64,000 nucleotides of DNA from Saccharothrix sp. (GTDB lineage: Bacteria > Actinomycetota > Actinomycetes > Mycobacteriales > Pseudonocardiaceae). This document shows positions 16,185-26,404 of this stretch, one piece after another. Position 1 is the first letter of the stretch. The number at the start of each line of letters is the position of its first letter. The DNA lies in the NCBI RefSeq assembly GCF_031180885.1, contig NZ_JAPSLK010000031.1, forward strand, positions 1 to 64,000, written 5' to 3'. The notes under the pieces are model-generated. The model had not been told where the DNA came from and made no database searches. It saw only the letters and a program-made list of their open reading frames with translations. The position numbers and the translations under genes are program-made.

Positions 16185-17663
16185 CTACGGCAGGGTGTCC
16201 AGGTGCGGGGCCACCGTGTTGGCGAACTGCCAGTTGTTCGAGGCGTCCCAGTTGATCGACCACGTCATCGCGCCGCGGATGCCCGGCCACGTCTGCGCCG
16301 GCTTGAACGAGCCGCAGTTCGTGCCCTTCGCGAGGCAGTTCAGCGCCGCGTTGACGTTTGCCGGCGACTGGTAGCCGCCGCCCGCGCCGGAGGGCGAGGC
16401 GGGCAGGCCGAGGCCGACCTGGTCGGGGCGCAGGCCGTTCTGGAGCTGGATGCAGGCCAGCGCGACCAGGAAGTCCACCGTGCCCTGGGCGTAGACCTTC
16501 TGGTCGCAGCCGAGCATGGTGCCCGAGTTGTAGTACTGCATGTTGACCACCGTGAGGATGTCCTTCACGGCCAGCGCCAGCTTGAAGTACTCCTGGCCCG
16601 TCGACTGCATGTCGATGGTCTGCGGGGCCATGGCGATGATCTTGCCGCCGGCGGCGTGGATGCTCCGGAGCGCAGGTGCCATGTGGGTGGAGTTGATGCC
16701 GTTCTCCAGGTCGATGTCCACGCCGTTGAAGCCGTACTCGGCGATGAGGGACTTGACGCTGTTGGCGAAGGCGGTGGACGCGGCGCTGTCGCCGACCCAG
16801 ATGGTGCCCTTCTCGCCGCCGACGGAGATGATCACCTTCTGGCCGCGGGCCTGGAGGGTCTTGATGTCGGCCTTGAACTGGGCGTCGGTGTAGCCGCCGA
16901 GCTTGCTCGACAGCGTCGGGTCGAGGGTGAAGTCGACCGCGCCCCGGGTGGCCGGGACGGCGTCGGCGAACGCGACCGCGACGATGTCGTAGGTGGTCGG
17001 GACGTCGGCGAGCTTGAGCAGGCGGGAGCCGTTGTCGAAGTTGTGCCAGTAGCCGGTGAGGACGTGCTTGGGCAGCGTCGGGTCCGGCGGCGTGGTGGTG
17101 GTCGTGGTGGTTGTGGTCGTTGTCGTTGTGGTGGTCGTGGTGGTGGTGGTGGTGCTGGTCGGCGGGGTGCCGGGGCCGTCCAGGGCGACGTCGTCGGCGT
17201 AGTAGGTGGGCTGGCCGTACCAGCCGTGGATGTAGATGGTGACGCTGGTGGTGTTGCCGGTGGTGAAGTCGATCGAGAGCCGGCTGAAGCCGCTCGACCC
17301 CGGCGTCCAGGTGCTCTTGTCGCCGCTGCCGGTGCCGGTGACGCCCAGGTACACGTAGCTGCCCTGGACCCAGGCGGACAGCTTGTAGGGGGTGTTCGCC
17401 TGGACGCTGATGGTCTGCGAGCAGCGGGCGTTGTCCGAGCCCGCCGGGGTCGCGGACAGGGCGTGCGTGCCGCTGCGCTTGGGCGTGGTGACCGCGCTCG
17501 CGGTCCCGGTGCAGGTCCAGCCGCCCAGGTCGCCCGCGTCGAAGCCGGGGTTGGCGACCAGGTTGGCGGCCGAGGCGCTGCCGACCACCACCAGGGTCAG
17601 GCCCGCGAAGGCCAGCACTCCGGCCAGTGCCGCGACCAGAGCGCGTCTCGTCCTCGAAGCCAC
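16185..17663 (-). CDS. Secreted GH18 chitinase with N-terminal carbohydrate-binding module
   Basis: Extracellular chitin-degrading enzyme of about 492 residues. Order: signal peptide with cleavage after VVVGSASA, a beta-sandwich module (ANLVANPGFDAGDLGGW, about residues 32-165), a Thr-only linker of about 22 residues, then a GH18 barrel with the catalytic signature DGVDIDLE near 313-320 and the substrate motif in MQYYNSG. The GTG at 17663 is preferred because GGAGG sits 5 bases upstream; an ATG at 17675 would include that ribosome site. A DasR-type element overlaps the promoter, which fits induction by chitin breakdown products. Confidence 0.9.
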   Translation of the reverse strand: MASRTRRALVAALAGVLAFAGLTLVVVGSASAANLVANPGFDAGDLGGWTCTGTASAVTTPKRSGTHALSATPAGSDNARCSQTISVQANTPYKLSAWVQGSYVYLGVTGTGSGDKSTWTPGSSGFSRLSIDFTTGNTTSVTIYIHGWYGQPTYYADDVALDGPGTPPTSTTTTTTTTTTTTTTTTTTTTTPPDPTLPKHVLTGYWHNFDNGSRLLKLADVPTTYDIVAVAFADAVPATRGAVDFTLDPTLSSKLGGYTDAQFKADIKTLQARGQKVIISVGGEKGTIWVGDSAASTAFANSVKSLIAEYGFNGVDIDLENGINSTHMAPALRSIHAAGGKIIAMAPQTIDMQSTGQEYFKLALAVKDILTVVNMQYYNSGTMLGCDQKVYAQGTVDFLVALACIQLQNGLRPDQVGLGLPASPSGAGGGYQSPANVNAALNCLAKGTNCGSFKPAQTWPGIRGAMTWSINWDASNNWQFANTVAPHLDTLP

Positions 17664-17726
17664 GTCCACCTCCATAGAAGTCCCAGTCGGCGGCCTTGCC
17701 CAGCAGGTGACGTGGGCCACTGGCAA

Positions 17727-17754
17727 AATGGACTAGACCACTGGGCCTTGTCAA
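17727..17754 (-). promoter_or_regulatory. DasR-responsive element (dre)-like site within the chitinase promoter
   Basis: Bases 17727-17742 read AATGGACTAGACCACT, 14 of 16 identical to the Streptomyces dre consensus ACTGGTCTAGACCACT. On the minus strand a perfect TTGACA (17754-17749) lies just upstream, so the element sits between the -35 and -10 regions, where a GntR repressor would block transcription. Its position 64-79 bases before the chitinase start, and the chitinase itself, both support DasR-like control by glucosamine metabolites. It could also affect the divergent HD-domain gene. Confidence 0.75.
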
Positions 17755-17764
17755 GGGTGTGACC

Positions 17765-18205
17765 ATGGTCGGCGTGACCTTCACAGTCGAGGACGCCGTC
17801 CGCATCGCCCGGTCCGCGCACGAGGGGCAGGTCGACAAGTCCGGCAAGCCGTACATCGGGCACCCGTTGCGCGTGATGGGCGCGGTGTCCGGCGAGCACG
17901 CCCAGATGGCCGCGGTCCTGCACGACGTTGTCGAGGACACCCCGGTCACGGCGGCGGACCTGCTCGCGGCCGGCTGCCCTGCGCACGTGGTGGACACCGT
18001 CGTCGCCTTGAGCCACCTGCCGGGCGAGTCCCAGGAGGACTACCTGACCCGCGTGGTGGCCGACCCGGTGGCTGTTGTGGTGAAGCGAGCCGACATCGCC
18101 GACAACCTGTCCCCGCACCGCATCGAGCAGCTCGATCCGTTGACCCAAGATCGCCTGCGGGCCAAGTACGCGCGCGCCCTTCACCTGCTCGACACGCTCG
18201 CGTAG
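17765..18205 (+). CDS. HD-domain phosphohydrolase (RelA/SpoT hydrolase-like)
   Basis: Single-domain protein of about 146 residues resembling the hydrolase half of (p)ppGpp synthetase/hydrolases and small MESH1-like enzymes. Motifs are AHEGQVDKSGKPYIGHPLRV, the HD pair in AAVLHDVVEDT and the late KRADIADNLS. No synthetase or TGS/ACT regulatory domain is present. ATG 17765 is used; GTG at 17759 and 17774 are alternatives. (p)ppGpp or another nucleotide may be the substrate; that is inferred from the fold only. Confidence 0.78.
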   Translation: MVGVTFTVEDAVRIARSAHEGQVDKSGKPYIGHPLRVMGAVSGEHAQMAAVLHDVVEDTPVTAADLLAAGCPAHVVDTVVALSHLPGESQEDYLTRVVADPVAVVVKRADIADNLSPHRIEQLDPLTQDRLRAKYARALHLLDTLA

Positions 18206-18305
18206 GAGTTGTCTCCAAGGTCACGTGCGATCTGGTCGAAACCTGCTCTGACATGCGGCATCATAGTAGGTGAACCGATACAGAACGACCGACCAGAAAG
18301 GCGAC

Positions 18306-18527
18306 ATGACCAAGGCACTGGAGTCCGTTCGCACGTACTTCGCCACCCGGCGGGAGCTTCGCAGGCGCGAGGCGGAACTGTCCCGCGAGCTGGCCGCCTA
18401 CGACACCCCGAGCGCCCGGCAGGACCTGGAAGCGATGCTCGCCCGCCACCCGGAGCACGAGACGCGGGAAATCGAAGCCATCCTCCGCCGCCACACGCTC
18501 GACCGCCTGGTCCGCAACTACAGCTGA
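18306..18527 (+). CDS. Small helical protein, function unknown
   Basis: 73 residues, highly charged and helical, rich in Arg and Glu (TRRELRRREAELSRELA), ending RRHTLDRLVRNYS. The ribosome site AGAAAGG lies 4 bases before the ATG, and a strong terminator follows the stop, so it is very likely a real single-gene unit. It resembles small actinobacterial hypothetical proteins; no function can be assigned. Confidence 0.65.
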   Translation: MTKALESVRTYFATRRELRRREAELSRELAAYDTPSARQDLEAMLARHPEHETREIEAILRRHTLDRLVRNYS

Positions 18528-18541
18528 CCGGCAGCATTGTG

Positions 18542-18575
18542 AGGGCCTTCGGGACAGGGGCGTCCTGAAGGCCCT
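18542..18575. terminator. Bidirectional terminator
   Basis: A perfect 9-bp stem AGGGCCTTC / GAAGGCCCT, extended inward by GGAC/GTCC, sits between the small helical gene and the convergent Uma2 remnant, followed by TTCGTCATTT on the plus strand. Confidence 0.75.
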
Positions 18576-18578
18576 TCG

Positions 18579-19117
18579 TCATTTCAGCGAGCCCAGCAAC
18601 TCCGCCGGCACGATCCGCACCGGAAACGGCCGCACCGCGTCGAACGCATCATCGTTCTTGACCTCGGCCAGCAGCTCGTACCGGCCCGTGTCGTCCAATT
18701 CGAACACCGTCAGCTTCGGCTCGCGCGGATCGATGATCCAGTAGCTCGCCACACCCAAGCGTTCGTATACGGCCTTCTTGGTGTGGAGGTCGACCAGCGT
18801 CGTACTGGGTGACAGGACCTCCACCGCCAGCAGCGGCCCCACCGGCAGCACCTTGTCGGTGAAGTCCTCGTCCCGCCCACCAGTACATCCGGCTGCAGCT
18901 CTGTCGACTTCGACGGCCGCACCGCGAACGGGGCGGGCAACACGTGCATGTTGTCCGGACACTTCCGGACGAGGGCTGCGGTCAGCATTGCCACGATCTT
19001 CTGGTGCCGGAGGCCGAGCGCGGGGCTCACCAGAAGCGCTCCGTTGATGAGTTCGTAGCGCCGGCCGTCATCAGGCACCCCCTCCAGGTCGTCGACCGTG
19101 TAGGGACGCCCACCCAT
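18579..19117 (-). pseudogene. Uma2-family (DUF820) endonuclease-like gene with a frameshift
   Basis: The N-terminal part (MGGRPYTVDDLEGVPDDGRR then YELINGALLVSP through LQPDVLVG) and the C-terminal part (DEDFTDKVLPVGPLLAVEVL through YWIIDPREPKLTVFEL) lie in two frames that meet near 18873-18880. Together they make a full-length Uma2 protein of about 180 residues, with the PD-(D/E)XK-type residues in LQPDVLV and AVEVLSPS. One missing base in the run at the join would explain it. It is either a pseudogene or an assembly error. Uma2 proteins are abundant in actinomycetes and poorly understood. Confidence 0.78.
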
Positions 19118-19198
19118 GTCTTTCCGGCATGGCGGTCATGATCCCCCTTTCGACTCGGTACGCCAACCGTCTCAGAGGTGATCACTTATTCCACTATT

Positions 19199-19236
19199 GA
19201 TCTCCGCGAACCACTCGAAAGTGGTCAGCGGAGATC
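19199..19236 (-). terminator. Probable lepA terminator
   Basis: GATCTCCGC (19199-19207) pairs perfectly with GCGGAGATC (19228-19236), and an inner CCACT-CGAA-AGTGG hairpin fills the loop. It lies directly after the lepA stop on the minus strand. The remaining 80 bases up to the Uma2 gene show nothing further. Confidence 0.7.
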
Positions 19237-19245
19237 GACAATGCG

Positions 19246-21087
<1,842 letters not shown>

Positions 21088-21147
21088 TCAGGTTCCTCGC
21101 ACGGTACGGACAAAGGGGATCGGCCCATCATCTCATGCCGCGCCGAC

Positions 21148-21627
21148 GTGCTGCCCCACCCGGACGTGACCCGGGCCATAAGCTTCCCGGCCGTGTACAC
21201 GAACGGTGAGGACCCGCGGCCGGCGCGCGGCGCGGTGCGCGAGGTCTACTCGAAGGCCGTGGCGGCCACCCTGGAGTACTCCCCCGACCTGGACGGGCTG
21301 GCCGACCCGGGCGAGGTCGTGTGGGCGTGGGTGCCCTACGAGGAGGACGCGAGCCGCGGCAAGGACCGCCCGCTGCTGGTGGTCGGCCGCCACCGCCGCG
21401 CCCTGCTGGCCCTGATGCTGACCAGCAAGGACCCGCGCCCGAACGAACTGGACGACTTCCTGCCGCTGGGCTCGGGCCGGTGGGACCGCGACGCCCGCGT
21501 CTCCTACCTGCGCCTGGACCGCGTCTTCGAGCTGGACGAGGACGACATCCGCCGCGAGGGCTCGGTGCTGGAGCCGGAGCGGTTCTCCCTGGTCGTGGAC
21601 GCCCTCCGCCGCCTCGGCTGGCGCTGA
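21148..21627 (+). CDS. PemK/MazF-like family protein
   Basis: About 159 residues with the SH3-like barrel pattern GEVVWAWVPYEEDASRGKDRPLLVVGRH and ALMLTSK expected for PemK/MazF-type RNases. No antitoxin-sized gene sits beside it, and a lone copy divergent from lepA suggests a housekeeping relative rather than an active toxin-antitoxin pair; that is inference. The start is uncertain: GTG at 21148, 21166 or 21193 are all in frame and none has a clear ribosome site. Confidence 0.65.
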   Translation: MLPHPDVTRAISFPAVYTNGEDPRPARGAVREVYSKAVAATLEYSPDLDGLADPGEVVWAWVPYEEDASRGKDRPLLVVGRHRRALLALMLTSKDPRPNELDDFLPLGSGRWDRDARVSYLRLDRVFELDEDDIRREGSVLEPERFSLVVDALRRLGWR

Positions 21628-21637
21628 TCACCGCAGG

Positions 21638-22486
21638 TCAGGCCAGCCGGGTGACCTCCACCGTGACCTCCAGCGCGGACGCCGCCCCGCCCGAGTAGAT
21701 GCCCTTGAGCGGGGCGACGTCGGCGTAGTCGCGCCCGTGCGCCAGCCAGATGTGCCGGGGTCCGACGGGGATCGCGTTGGTCGGGTCGTACCCCCACCAC
21801 CCGCCGGTCCACGCCTCGATCCACGCGTGGCTCTCCCCGCGCACCGTCTCGCGCACCGCCCCGTCCGGCTTGGTGTGCAGGTACCCCGACACGTACCGGG
21901 CCGGCACGCCCATCGCCCGCAGCAGCACCAGGCTCAGGTGGGCGAAGTCCTGGCACACCCCTTCCCGGGCCTGCCAGGCGTCCACCGCCGAGCTGTGCAC
22001 CCCGGTGGTACCGGACTGGTACCGCAGCTGCTCGTGCACCCAGTTGCAGGCGGCCAGCACGGCTTCCGCCGGCGCCAACCCCTTCCGCAGCCCCCGCGCG
22101 ACCGCGGACAGCTCCCGGTCCCGGGGCACGTACCGCGTCCAGTCCAGGAACTCGGTGTACCGGTCCACCAGCGAGTCGGCCCGCAGGTCGGCCCACGAGG
22201 CCGTCCGCACCGGCTCCTCCTCCGCCCCGGTCTCCACCACCGACGACGCCACGACCTTCAGCTCCACGTGCGGCGCGTGCAGGTCGAACGACGTCACCTC
22301 GGTCCCCCAGTAGTCGGTGTACCGGTAGGCCCGCGTGGCCGGGGTCGTCTCGACCCGGCTGACCACCACGTTCTGCCGCCGGTCCGCCCGGGGCGTCATC
22401 CGGGCCTCGTTGAACGACTGCGTCACCGGCTGCTCGTACCGGTACCCGGTCGTGTGCACCACCCGCACCCGCCACGACACGCTCAC
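21638..22486 (-). CDS. Transglutaminase-like cysteine protease-fold protein
   Basis: 282 residues with an N-terminal beta-barrel domain (bacterial transglutaminase N) and a core whose triad is visible: Cys in REGVCQDFAHLSL, His in GESHAWIEAW and Asp in WGYDPTN. It is the last gene of a three-gene operon with alpha-E and ATP-grasp proteins and starts by GTGA overlap with alpha-E. Such trios are predicted from comparative genomics to make or break amide bonds on an unknown peptide; the substrate is unknown. Confidence 0.85.
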   Translation of the reverse strand: MSVSWRVRVVHTTGYRYEQPVTQSFNEARMTPRADRRQNVVVSRVETTPATRAYRYTDYWGTEVTSFDLHAPHVELKVVASSVVETGAEEEPVRTASWADLRADSLVDRYTEFLDWTRYVPRDRELSAVARGLRKGLAPAEAVLAACNWVHEQLRYQSGTTGVHSSAVDAWQAREGVCQDFAHLSLVLLRAMGVPARYVSGYLHTKPDGAVRETVRGESHAWIEAWTGGWWGYDPTNAIPVGPRHIWLAHGRDYADVAPLKGIYSGGAASALEVTVEVTRLA

Positions 22487-23430
22487 ACCACCTCCGCGTT
22501 CGTCCACGCGACCCAAGGCGCGGTGTGGAAGTACTGCAACGACACGGCCTCGCCCACGTCCCGAACGGTCGCCTGCAACGCCTTCAACCGCCGGGGCAGG
22601 TCGTCCAGCAGGTCGTGGGGCCGCAGGAACTCCAGGTCGCTGCGCGCCCGCCCCAACAGCCGCAACGCCTCCGCCCGCGCTCCGACCCGCACCGACGGCT
22701 GGTGGTCCAACTGCTCCAGACACGCTTCGGCCTGCCGCAACGCGTGGAACACCGACCTGGGGAACAGCCGGTCCAACAGCAGGAACTGCACCACCCGCGT
22801 AGCGTCCAAAGCCCCGCGATAGGTCCGCAGGTACGTGTCGTGCGCACCCGCCGAGCGCAGCACGGTCACCCACCCCGGCGAGGACGCCTTGTCCCCCACC
22901 CGCGCCAGCAGCAGCCGCACGATCATGTCCACCCGCTCCACCGAGCGCCCCAGCACCAGGAACCGCCACCCGTCGTCCCGGCTCATGGTCGAGTCGGCCA
23001 GCCCGGCGAACATCGCCGCCCGCTCCTCCACGAACGCGAAGAACGCGTGCGGCCCCAGGGTTCGCGCGTAGGCCTGCCGCTCCTCGACCGCGTTGTACAT
23101 CGCGTTGAGGCACTCCCACATCTCCGCGGACACCACCTCGCGCGCGCCCCGCGTGTTCTCCCGCGCACTGGTCACCGAGGCGACGATGGACGCCGGGTTG
23201 TCCGGCGCATAAGCCACCAGTTCGGTCAGCGACCACACGTCGAACGAGGCGTCCCGGGGCGCGTCGATGCCCAGCACCGACAGCAACCCCCGGCTCGCCG
23301 CGTCCGGGTCGACGGTCGCGTCCTCCAGCAGTTGGTGCACGGTCACGTCGAGGATGCGCGCGGTGTCGTCGGCGCGTTCGACGTACCGGCCGATCCAGTA
23401 CAGCGACTCGGCGTTGCGGGCCAGCATCAC
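22483..23430 (-). CDS. Alpha-E domain protein
   Basis: 315-residue all-helical protein of the alpha-E family, starting MLARNAESLYWIGRYVERAD, which is the hallmark N-terminus. GTG 23430 and the ATG next to it both work; the GTG overlaps the ATP-grasp stop. Alpha-E proteins nearly always accompany circularly permuted ATP-grasp and transglutaminase-like genes, as here, and are thought to be structural partners or enzymes of that peptide-modification system. Confidence 0.88.
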   Translation of the reverse strand: MMLARNAESLYWIGRYVERADDTARILDVTVHQLLEDATVDPDAASRGLLSVLGIDAPRDASFDVWSLTELVAYAPDNPASIVASVTSARENTRGAREVVSAEMWECLNAMYNAVEERQAYARTLGPHAFFAFVEERAAMFAGLADSTMSRDDGWRFLVLGRSVERVDMIVRLLLARVGDKASSPGWVTVLRSAGAHDTYLRTYRGALDATRVVQFLLLDRLFPRSVFHALRQAEACLEQLDHQPSVRVGARAEALRLLGRARSDLEFLRPHDLLDDLPRRLKALQATVRDVGEAVSLQYFHTAPWVAWTNAEVV

Positions 23431-25073
23431 GCGTCCCTCCCCGACTGCTGCTGTTGCTGTTGTTGCTGTTGCGAGACGGTCAGCTCGGGACCCTGCTCGG
23501 CGGCGGGCGAGTCCATGGTGGATCGCTCAACCAGACCCGGCTCGGCCAACTCGCGGTCCACAGTGGACGATCGTGGCGCGAGCACCCAGGTGTCCTTGGA
23601 ACCGCCGCCCTGCGAGGAGTTCACCACCAGGCTGCCCTCGGGCAGCGCGACCCGGGTCAGGCCGCCGGGCAGCACGAAGATGAAGTTGCCGTCGTTGACC
23701 GCGAACGGCCGCAGGTCCACGTGCCGGGGCACCAGCCGGTCCCCGACCTTCGTCGGCACGGTCGACAGCTGCACCACCGGCTGCGCGATCCACCCGCGCG
23801 GGTTCCCCCGGATCCGCCGCTTCAAGGAGGTCAGCTCACGCGGTGAAGCCTGCGGTCCGAACACGATCCCGTACCCGCCGGACCCCTCGACCGGCTTGAC
23901 CACCAGCTCGTCCAGGTGGTCCAGCACGTGCGCGCGTTCCTCGGGCAGCCAGCAGCGGAACGTGTCCACGTTGGGCAGCAGCGGTTTCTCGCCCAGGTAG
24001 TACTGCACGATCTCGGGCAGGTAGGTGTAGACGAGCTTGTCGTCGGCCACGCCGTTGCCGACCGCGTTGGCGATGACGACGTTGCCCGCGCGGGCCGCGT
24101 TGATCAGGCCCGCCACGCCCAGCACCGAGTCCGGCCGGAACTGCACCGGGTCCAGGAAGTCGTCGTCGATGCGCCGGTAGATCACGTCCACCTGCCGCTC
24201 GCCCTCGGTGGTGCGAAGGTAGACGACGTTGTCGCGGCAGAACAGGTCCCGGCCCTCGACCAGCTCCACGCCCATCTGCCGGGCCAGCAGCGAGTGCTCG
24301 AAATACGCCGAGTTGGCCACGCCGGGCGTGAGCACGACGACGTTCGGGTCGGCCACGTTGGGCGCGGCGGCGTTGCGCAGGGACCGCAGCAGGTGCACGG
24401 CGTAGTCGCCGACGGACCGGACGCGGTGCCGGGCGAACAGGTCCGGGAAGACCCGCGCCATCGTGCGCCGGTTCTCCATCACGTAGGAGACCCCGGACGG
24501 GCAGCGCAGGTTGTCCTCCAGCACGCGGAACACGCCGGCCTCGTCGCGCACCAGGTCCACGCCGGCGACGTGGATGCGCACCCCGTTGGGCGGGTTGACC
24601 CGCGCGGCCTCGCGGTGGAAGTGCTCGCACGAGGTGATCAGCCGGCGCGGCAGGACGCCGTCGCGCACGATCTGGGCGTCGCCGTAGATGTCGGCCAGGA
24701 ACATCTCCAGCGCCCGCACCCGCTGCACGATCCCGCGCTCCAGCTTGGCCCACTCGGACGCGGTGATCACCCGCGGGATCAGGTCCAGCGGGAACGGCCG
24801 CTCCTGGCCGGACAGCGAGAACGTGATGCCCTGGTCGACGAACGCCCGGTCCAGGGCCTCCGCGCGGGCGGTCAGCTCGGCCACCCGGGACGGCGCGATC
24901 GACTCGTACAGCGCGCGGTAGGCCGAGCGCACCGACGAGTCGTCGCCGAACATCTCGTCGTAGGCGCCGGCGTGCGGGCGGTGCGGGTCGAGGTAGCCGT
25001 CGAACAGCTCCCCGAGACGCGCGACCGCTCGGGCAGGGGTCCGGCGCAGGCTGGACGTGCGGCTCGTCGTCAT
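23427..25073 (-). CDS. Circularly permuted ATP-grasp peptide-ligase-like protein with poly-Gln tail
   Basis: 548 residues of the CP_ATPgrasp family; relatives are predicted to form amide bonds using ATP. Recognisable blocks are YDEMFGDDSSVRSAYRALYE, VLEDNLRCPSGVSYV, VANAVGNGVADDKLVY-type loop, VKPVEGSGGYGIVFGP and DLRPFAVNDGNFIFVLPGGLT. The ATG at 25073 starts MTTSRTSSLRR; an ATG three codons upstream is an alternative. The C-terminus is odd: nine consecutive glutamines (23445-23471) before SGRDA, mixed CAG/CAA codons, outside the conserved fold. It heads the operon. Confidence 0.88.
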   Translation of the reverse strand: MTTSRTSSLRRTPARAVARLGELFDGYLDPHRPHAGAYDEMFGDDSSVRSAYRALYESIAPSRVAELTARAEALDRAFVDQGITFSLSGQERPFPLDLIPRVITASEWAKLERGIVQRVRALEMFLADIYGDAQIVRDGVLPRRLITSCEHFHREAARVNPPNGVRIHVAGVDLVRDEAGVFRVLEDNLRCPSGVSYVMENRRTMARVFPDLFARHRVRSVGDYAVHLLRSLRNAAAPNVADPNVVVLTPGVANSAYFEHSLLARQMGVELVEGRDLFCRDNVVYLRTTEGERQVDVIYRRIDDDFLDPVQFRPDSVLGVAGLINAARAGNVVIANAVGNGVADDKLVYTYLPEIVQYYLGEKPLLPNVDTFRCWLPEERAHVLDHLDELVVKPVEGSGGYGIVFGPQASPRELTSLKRRIRGNPRGWIAQPVVQLSTVPTKVGDRLVPRHVDLRPFAVNDGNFIFVLPGGLTRVALPEGSLVVNSSQGGGSKDTWVLAPRSSTVDRELAEPGLVERSTMDSPAAEQGPELTVSQQQQQQQQQSGRDA

Positions 25074-25195
25074 GGTCCACATCTTGACTGCGCAAACATC
25101 CGACGTCACTACCCCGAACCCGACAGAAACGCCCCGGAAACAACTTCAGGGCGATCCCCGATGCCGTCTCGTTTCGCCGCGCGGACCCTGGAGGC

Positions 25196-25792
25196 ATGGC
25201 GACGAGGCTGATGAAGGCGTTCGACGCGGCGTTCGGCCACCCGCGCGGCAAGGTGGGCGAGCTGGGCGGCCGGGTCATGGCGAAGGTCAACGCGAAGGTC
25301 GAGGCCCACGTGGTCGAGGTCGCGAACCCGGCCGCGAACGAGACGGTGCTGGTCGTCGGTCCGGGGCCGGGTGTGGGGCTGCGGCTGGCGGCGGAACGGG
25401 CGTTCAAGGCGATCGGCGTGGACCCGTCGCGGGTCATGCTGGACGAGGCGCGGGAGCGGTGCGCGGACCTCATCGCGGCCGACCGGGTCGAGCTGCGCGA
25501 GGGCACGGCGGCGCGCACCGGGCAGGAGCCGTCGTCGGTGGACGTCGTGGTGTCGGTGAACAACGTCCAGCTGTGGGACAACCGGCCGGCCGCGTTCCAC
25601 GAGCTGTTCCGGGTGCTCAAGCCGGGTGGCCGGCTGGTCGTGTCGGTGCACCGGATGGTGCTGGACGTGTCCGAGTTCGAGCTGGTCCGCGAGGCCGAGG
25701 CGGCGGGCTTCACCGGCGCGCGCACGACGTTGCGGCACCACGGCGGGGTCGTGCCGCCCGCGATCGAGCTACTCGCGGACGTCCCGGCGTAG
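25196..25792 (+). CDS. Class I SAM-dependent methyltransferase
   Basis: 198 residues with the Rossmann motif VLVVGPGPGVGLRLAAE, an acidic ribose contact in GVDPSRVMLDEAR, and the motif IV strand VDVVVSVNNVQLWDN followed by LKPGGRLVVSVHR. The NNVQLW motif resembles small methyltransferases acting on low-molecular-weight substrates, but the target is unknown. It is divergent from the ATP-grasp operon (122-base gap) and overlaps the convergent VOC gene by 24 bases. Confidence 0.82.
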   Translation: MATRLMKAFDAAFGHPRGKVGELGGRVMAKVNAKVEAHVVEVANPAANETVLVVGPGPGVGLRLAAERAFKAIGVDPSRVMLDEARERCADLIAADRVELREGTAARTGQEPSSVDVVVSVNNVQLWDNRPAAFHELFRVLKPGGRLVVSVHRMVLDVSEFELVREAEAAGFTGARTTLRHHGGVVPPAIELLADVPA

Positions 25793-26146
25793 CGGGTGCG
25801 CGGCGGGGACCTCGACCAGCACGATCCGCAGCCCGTCGGGGTCCTCGATCCACATCTCGTCGAGCCCCCACGGCTCCCGACGCGGCTCGCGGACCACGTG
25901 CTCGGCGAGTTCTCCGGCGGCTTCGCGCAGGTCGCGGACCTGGAGCCACAGCTGGACCGCGCCGGTCGGACCGTCGTCGGACCGACCGGACACCTCCAGG
26001 AACCCGCCGCCCAGGAAGAACACCGTGCCGCCCGGGAACTCCCGGTACACGGCGAGCCCCAGCACGTCCCGGTAGAACGCCCGCGCCCGCTCCGGGTCGC
26101 GGGACCGCACCAACACCCGGCTGCCCAGCACCTCCACGCGTGCCAC
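25769..26146 (-). CDS. VOC-family (glyoxalase/bleomycin-resistance fold) protein
   Basis: 125 residues with the two beta-alpha-beta-beta-beta units of the vicinal oxygen chelate fold: RVLVRSRDPERARAFYRDVLG at the start and EMWIEDPDGLRIVLVEVP at the end. Potential metal ligands are a Glu in FLEVSGR and one in RIVLVEV; the first His ligand of glyoxalases is not evident, so enzymatic function is doubtful. Confidence 0.8.
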   Translation of the reverse strand: MARVEVLGSRVLVRSRDPERARAFYRDVLGLAVYREFPGGTVFFLGGGFLEVSGRSDDGPTGAVQLWLQVRDLREAAGELAEHVVREPRREPWGLDEMWIEDPDGLRIVLVEVPAAHPLRRDVRE

Positions 26147-26150
26147 CCGA

Positions 26151-26400
26151 TCACGCCACGGCGATCGCCGCCACTCCGGCGACCACGATCACCGCACCGG
26201 ACAGCCGCCGAACGGGGTCGGGCTCGCCCAGCACCAGCACCCACCACGACCGCCGCCGCGCCGGCCAGCCCCAGCGGGTGCGGGCGTTCCCCGATCACCG
26301 CCACAACCAGCACGACCGGCGCCGCGCACGCGGCAACCGGGTCCTGGCTCGGCGTGCGGATGATGATCCCCATAACCATCAGGACGCTCACCGCCCGCCG
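26151..26400 (-). pseudogene. Remnant of a DMT/EamA transporter
   Basis: On the minus strand, pieces of EamA repeats can be read in two frames: DPVAACAAPVVLVVAVIGER then PHPLGLAGAAAVVV, and after a frame change VLVLGEPDPVRRLSGAVIVV ending VAAIAVA with a TGA at 26153-26151. These are the conserved last helices of EamA domains, but only about 80 residues survive and no start or first helices are seen. It is a decayed gene between a VOC gene and a winged-helix gene. Confidence 0.6.
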
Positions 26401-26404
26401 AGGT

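Noticed and set aside
17091-17157. GTG/GTC-rich repeat resembling a satellite
   Set aside because: It encodes the threonine linker of the chitinase in frame with the flanking domains.
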